64,000 nucleotides of DNA. Origin: Owenia fusiformis (lineage: Eukaryota > Annelida > Polychaeta > Sabellida > Oweniidae). The notes beneath the pieces were generated by a model. That model was not told where the DNA came from. It made no database searches and saw only the letters and a program-made list of their open reading frames with translations. The stretch covers positions 24,171,915-24,235,914 of the forward strand of contig CAIIXF020000001.1 of NCBI GenBank assembly GCA_903813345.2, given 5' to 3'. Below are positions 61,970-64,000 of the stretch, in pieces. The first letter of the stretch is position 1. Each line of letters opens with the position of its first letter. A program made the position numbers and the translations under genes.

Positions 61970-63729
61970 CTACATTCTATTTTTTAAGCGTAATGCCTTT
62001 TGAATGTTAGCAATTTTTTCCTTCGTAATTTTTGGAGAAGTCTTACAATGTCTTTCCACTAAAGTTAGCACTCTGTTAACATTAGTCTGGTCTAGTGGGG
62101 GTCTAGAGCTCTCTGAACGACTTGATTTTTTCCCGGTGACACTATGGAGTATCAACTCTTCTTCTGTGAAAAAATAGCTTACCAGCTTTTTTGTCACTGA
62201 ACGGACATCACTTGCTGGTAGATGCTTAATAACATCATAAGCAATGTCATTTTCGTCCATATGCATTGCTTTTCTTATTTCAGCAACTTGGTTCTCGAGG
62301 TCCTTTACTCTCCTCTTTAGGCTTCTAATAGTTCTAGCAGACCTATATTGAAATAAATTGGAGACATTCAAAATCACAGGTATTTTTTCATACTTTTTTC
62401 TGAAAGGTAAACATGGTCATGCAGGGGTTTCAATAAATATGTTTTCAACAGGCTTTTTTGGCGATTTCAATAGGCTGGAACTTATTTCACCAAAATTGCT
62501 AAGGACAATGAATTTTTTTCTCAATATTTGAACAGGCATACTTGTGATTTTTTGCCGTCTGCCTGACTCATTATGAAAAGGCCAGAGGGATTAAAGAAGT
62601 AGTTTAAGTAAACCTCTTTCAGTAACTAGTAATTTATGCTTGAGTTAACAACGTGAAATAAATAGGTAAAAATTATCTTACTTGTTCCCAGAGTTTGGGG
62701 GATTTTCTTCTTCCAAGTCTTTCAATGAATGCTCATCTTGGTTGGTTTTAATTTTTTCCCTTGATGCCTTTGCAGATCTGTTATAAATAAATTGGTGGCA
62801 TATTTAAAATCTGAGGCATATTTTAATTTTATACTTTATTTCTGAAAGGTGAAACATGGTCATGCAGGAGTTTCAATAAATATGTTTTTAATAGACCTTT
62901 TGGCAATTTTAATAGGATTTCACTAAAATTGGTAATTTCTCAAAATTTGAACAGGCTTAATTGTGATTTGAAATGGTTTTTTGCCATCTGCCTTTGACTC
63001 ATGGTCAAAATGGCAGAGGGAATTCTTTGAAGTATGGTAGTTAACTTAAAGGGGCAATAAGGCTTGTAGAGAGAAAATAGGAAAATTTCAACTTTTTCTG
63101 AGCTATCAAGGCAACATTTGGCTTAACATCTTCTTTGACATACCTATTTTCTTAAAATGTATGGATAAACTATCAATTTCAGCATTAAGAAGTGTAAATT
63201 CAGTTCAAAGCTAAATGGGACGTCCACTTTTATATTTTTAAGATCCACCATGTTTCAAGAGGAATATCAGCTGAAATAATGTTTATCTAGAGACTAGCGG
63301 GTTTCATTGTAGATAATAAAAATAGATGTTAGTCTTGATGAAGTATCCAAACTTAAATATATTTTGACACTGGTCCATGATCGTTAAATAGCCCCTCTGC
63401 ACTAATTGTTGCACCTAAATTATGCTTGACTTAACAACATGAAATAAATAGGTAAAAATTATCTTACGTGTTCTCAGAGGCTGAGGCATTTTCAGAGGCT
63501 GAGGCATTTTCTGGCGAACTAGCCATATCATCTGTGTCACTCGATGAATGCTCATCTGTCATGTCTGTCTCCCTGTCCCCGGCATCTTCAATGCAACCAC
63601 CTCGGTTGCGTGCGATGTTACCCCAATATGCCTTGATTAGACATATAATCTCATCTTGGGTTAAATTCTCATCAATGTACTTATCTGTCTTTTTGGCAGC
63701 TTGTACAAGCTCTGCATCGGACAATGATG
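61970..63729 (-). CDS. Coiled-coil protein with BEN-like C-terminus, last three exons (5' end outside window)
   Basis: Exons on the minus strand: 63468-63729, 62682-62777, 61970-62342, joined in phase 2 both times, stop TAG at 61970-61972. Exon 1 of these begins in phase 1, so more exons lie beyond position 64000. The visible 243 or so residues start with a helical stretch (SDAELVQAAKKTDKYIDE), then an acidic serine-rich linker with a repeated SASEN unit, then a predicted coiled coil (IRSLKRRVKDLENQVAEI). The last 70 residues contain FFTEEELILHSVTGKK, a proline/leucine step and a basic helix ending NIQKALRLKNRM. That final pattern (hydrophobic-F-EEL, SxTGK, LD..V..., basic helix) resembles BEN domains, which bind DNA or chromatin, but I am not certain. 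Introns between these exons are partial copies of each other. Confidence 0.65.
62342..63480. repeat. Duplicated exon-intron unit in the BEN-like gene
   Basis: Landmarks AAATAAATTGG, AAACATGGTCATGCAGG, TTTCAATAAATATGTTTT, GGCAGAGGGA and ATAAATAGGTAAAAATTATC follow in the same order at 62350-62682 and 62785-63467. The second unit has about 370 extra bases. Both flank exons that begin TCTGC. Confidence 0.75.
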
Positions 63730-63940
63730 CTAAAATAATAAGAGAAATTTCTCAGTCTAAAACTCAATCAGTCTCTAACTATAATGTTAGCCTGTAAGCG
63801 CAAGTCTTCAGTGATCAAAATAGAATAAAATCAACAACCCCAAAATTTTACGGGTGACAAAGTTTTTCATCCGTCAAAATAACCTACCTGTCAATATTTC
63901 GACAGATTAAAATTAGTTCCCTTCGAATGATGACCTGCAG

Positions 63941-64000
63941 GCCCTTAGCCAGGATTTGCCAAGGGGGGGTTCACTTTTCAGAAAAATTCCAGGGGGGTTC
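63941..64000. repeat. Dispersed repeat, TTGCCAAGGGGGG family, cut by window end
   Basis: GATTTGCCAAGGGGGGGTTC, CACTTTTCAG and CCAGGGGGG match 12595-12640. Confidence 0.6.

Overview
The window is a stretch of an AT-rich, intron-rich animal nuclear genome. All recognisable genes are split by GT-AG introns, spacing is in kilobases, and the non-coding DNA is full of short inverted-repeat transposons. The domain mix (a thrombospondin-1 plus CNTNAP-like fibrinogen-domain secreted protein, ICAD/DFF45, EBP1, CLASP) points to a bilaterian. The style of the repeats suggests a marine invertebrate, possibly a lophotrochozoan, but that placement is an inference and the species cannot be named from sequence alone.

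Layout, left to right. 1-12.1 kb: no coding exon seen; it holds a perfect-looking 1,479-bp tandem duplication (2762-5719), diverged relatives of it, and lies 3' of the first coding exon of a CLASP gene (minus strand, 12089-12265), so it is probably CLASP intron 1. 12.3-14.9 kb: divergent intergenic region containing a 672-bp transposon with a 9-bp target duplication. 14,989-30,585 (+): complete PA2G4/EBP1 gene, 10 coding exons, 397 aa. Its introns hold a 320-bp-arm hairpin, two hAT-like elements with exact 8-bp target duplications, and the relic of a piggyBac-like transposon filling most of the 8.2-kb intron 4. 34.2-38.4 kb (minus): C2H2 zinc-finger gene, 4 coding exons, 693 aa, whose stop codon lies inside a 22-bp minisatellite. 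39-42 kb: hairpins and a nested transposon pair (one TTAA element split by a 9-bp-duplication element). 42,414-44,213 (+): DFFA/ICAD gene, 4 coding exons, only 203 aa. 46.9-58 kb (minus): secreted protein with three TSP1 repeats followed by a CNTNAP-like fibrinogen domain; there are two in-phase candidate last exons, 6.4 kb apart, separated by a 3.8-kb array of a 59-bp repeat. 59.7-61.6 kb: satellite with units of about 300 bp. 61,970-63,729 (minus): last three exons of a coiled-coil protein with a BEN-like C-terminus, continuing beyond the window.

The genes do not form an obvious pathway. CLASP (microtubule plus ends), EBP1 (translation and growth control), ICAD (apoptotic nuclease inhibitor), a zinc-finger protein, an extracellular matrix or surface protein, and a BEN-like protein sit side by side as is usual in animals. 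The points most worth a second look are the duplicated terminal exon of the TSP1 gene, the short ICAD with a possible caspase site in the conserved position, the minisatellite that supplies a stop codon, and a small-transposon family recognised here by two copies with exact 9-bp target duplications.

Exon boundaries were derived by hand from GT-AG signals, phase agreement and remembered family sequence; no alignment, RNA or repeat library was available.
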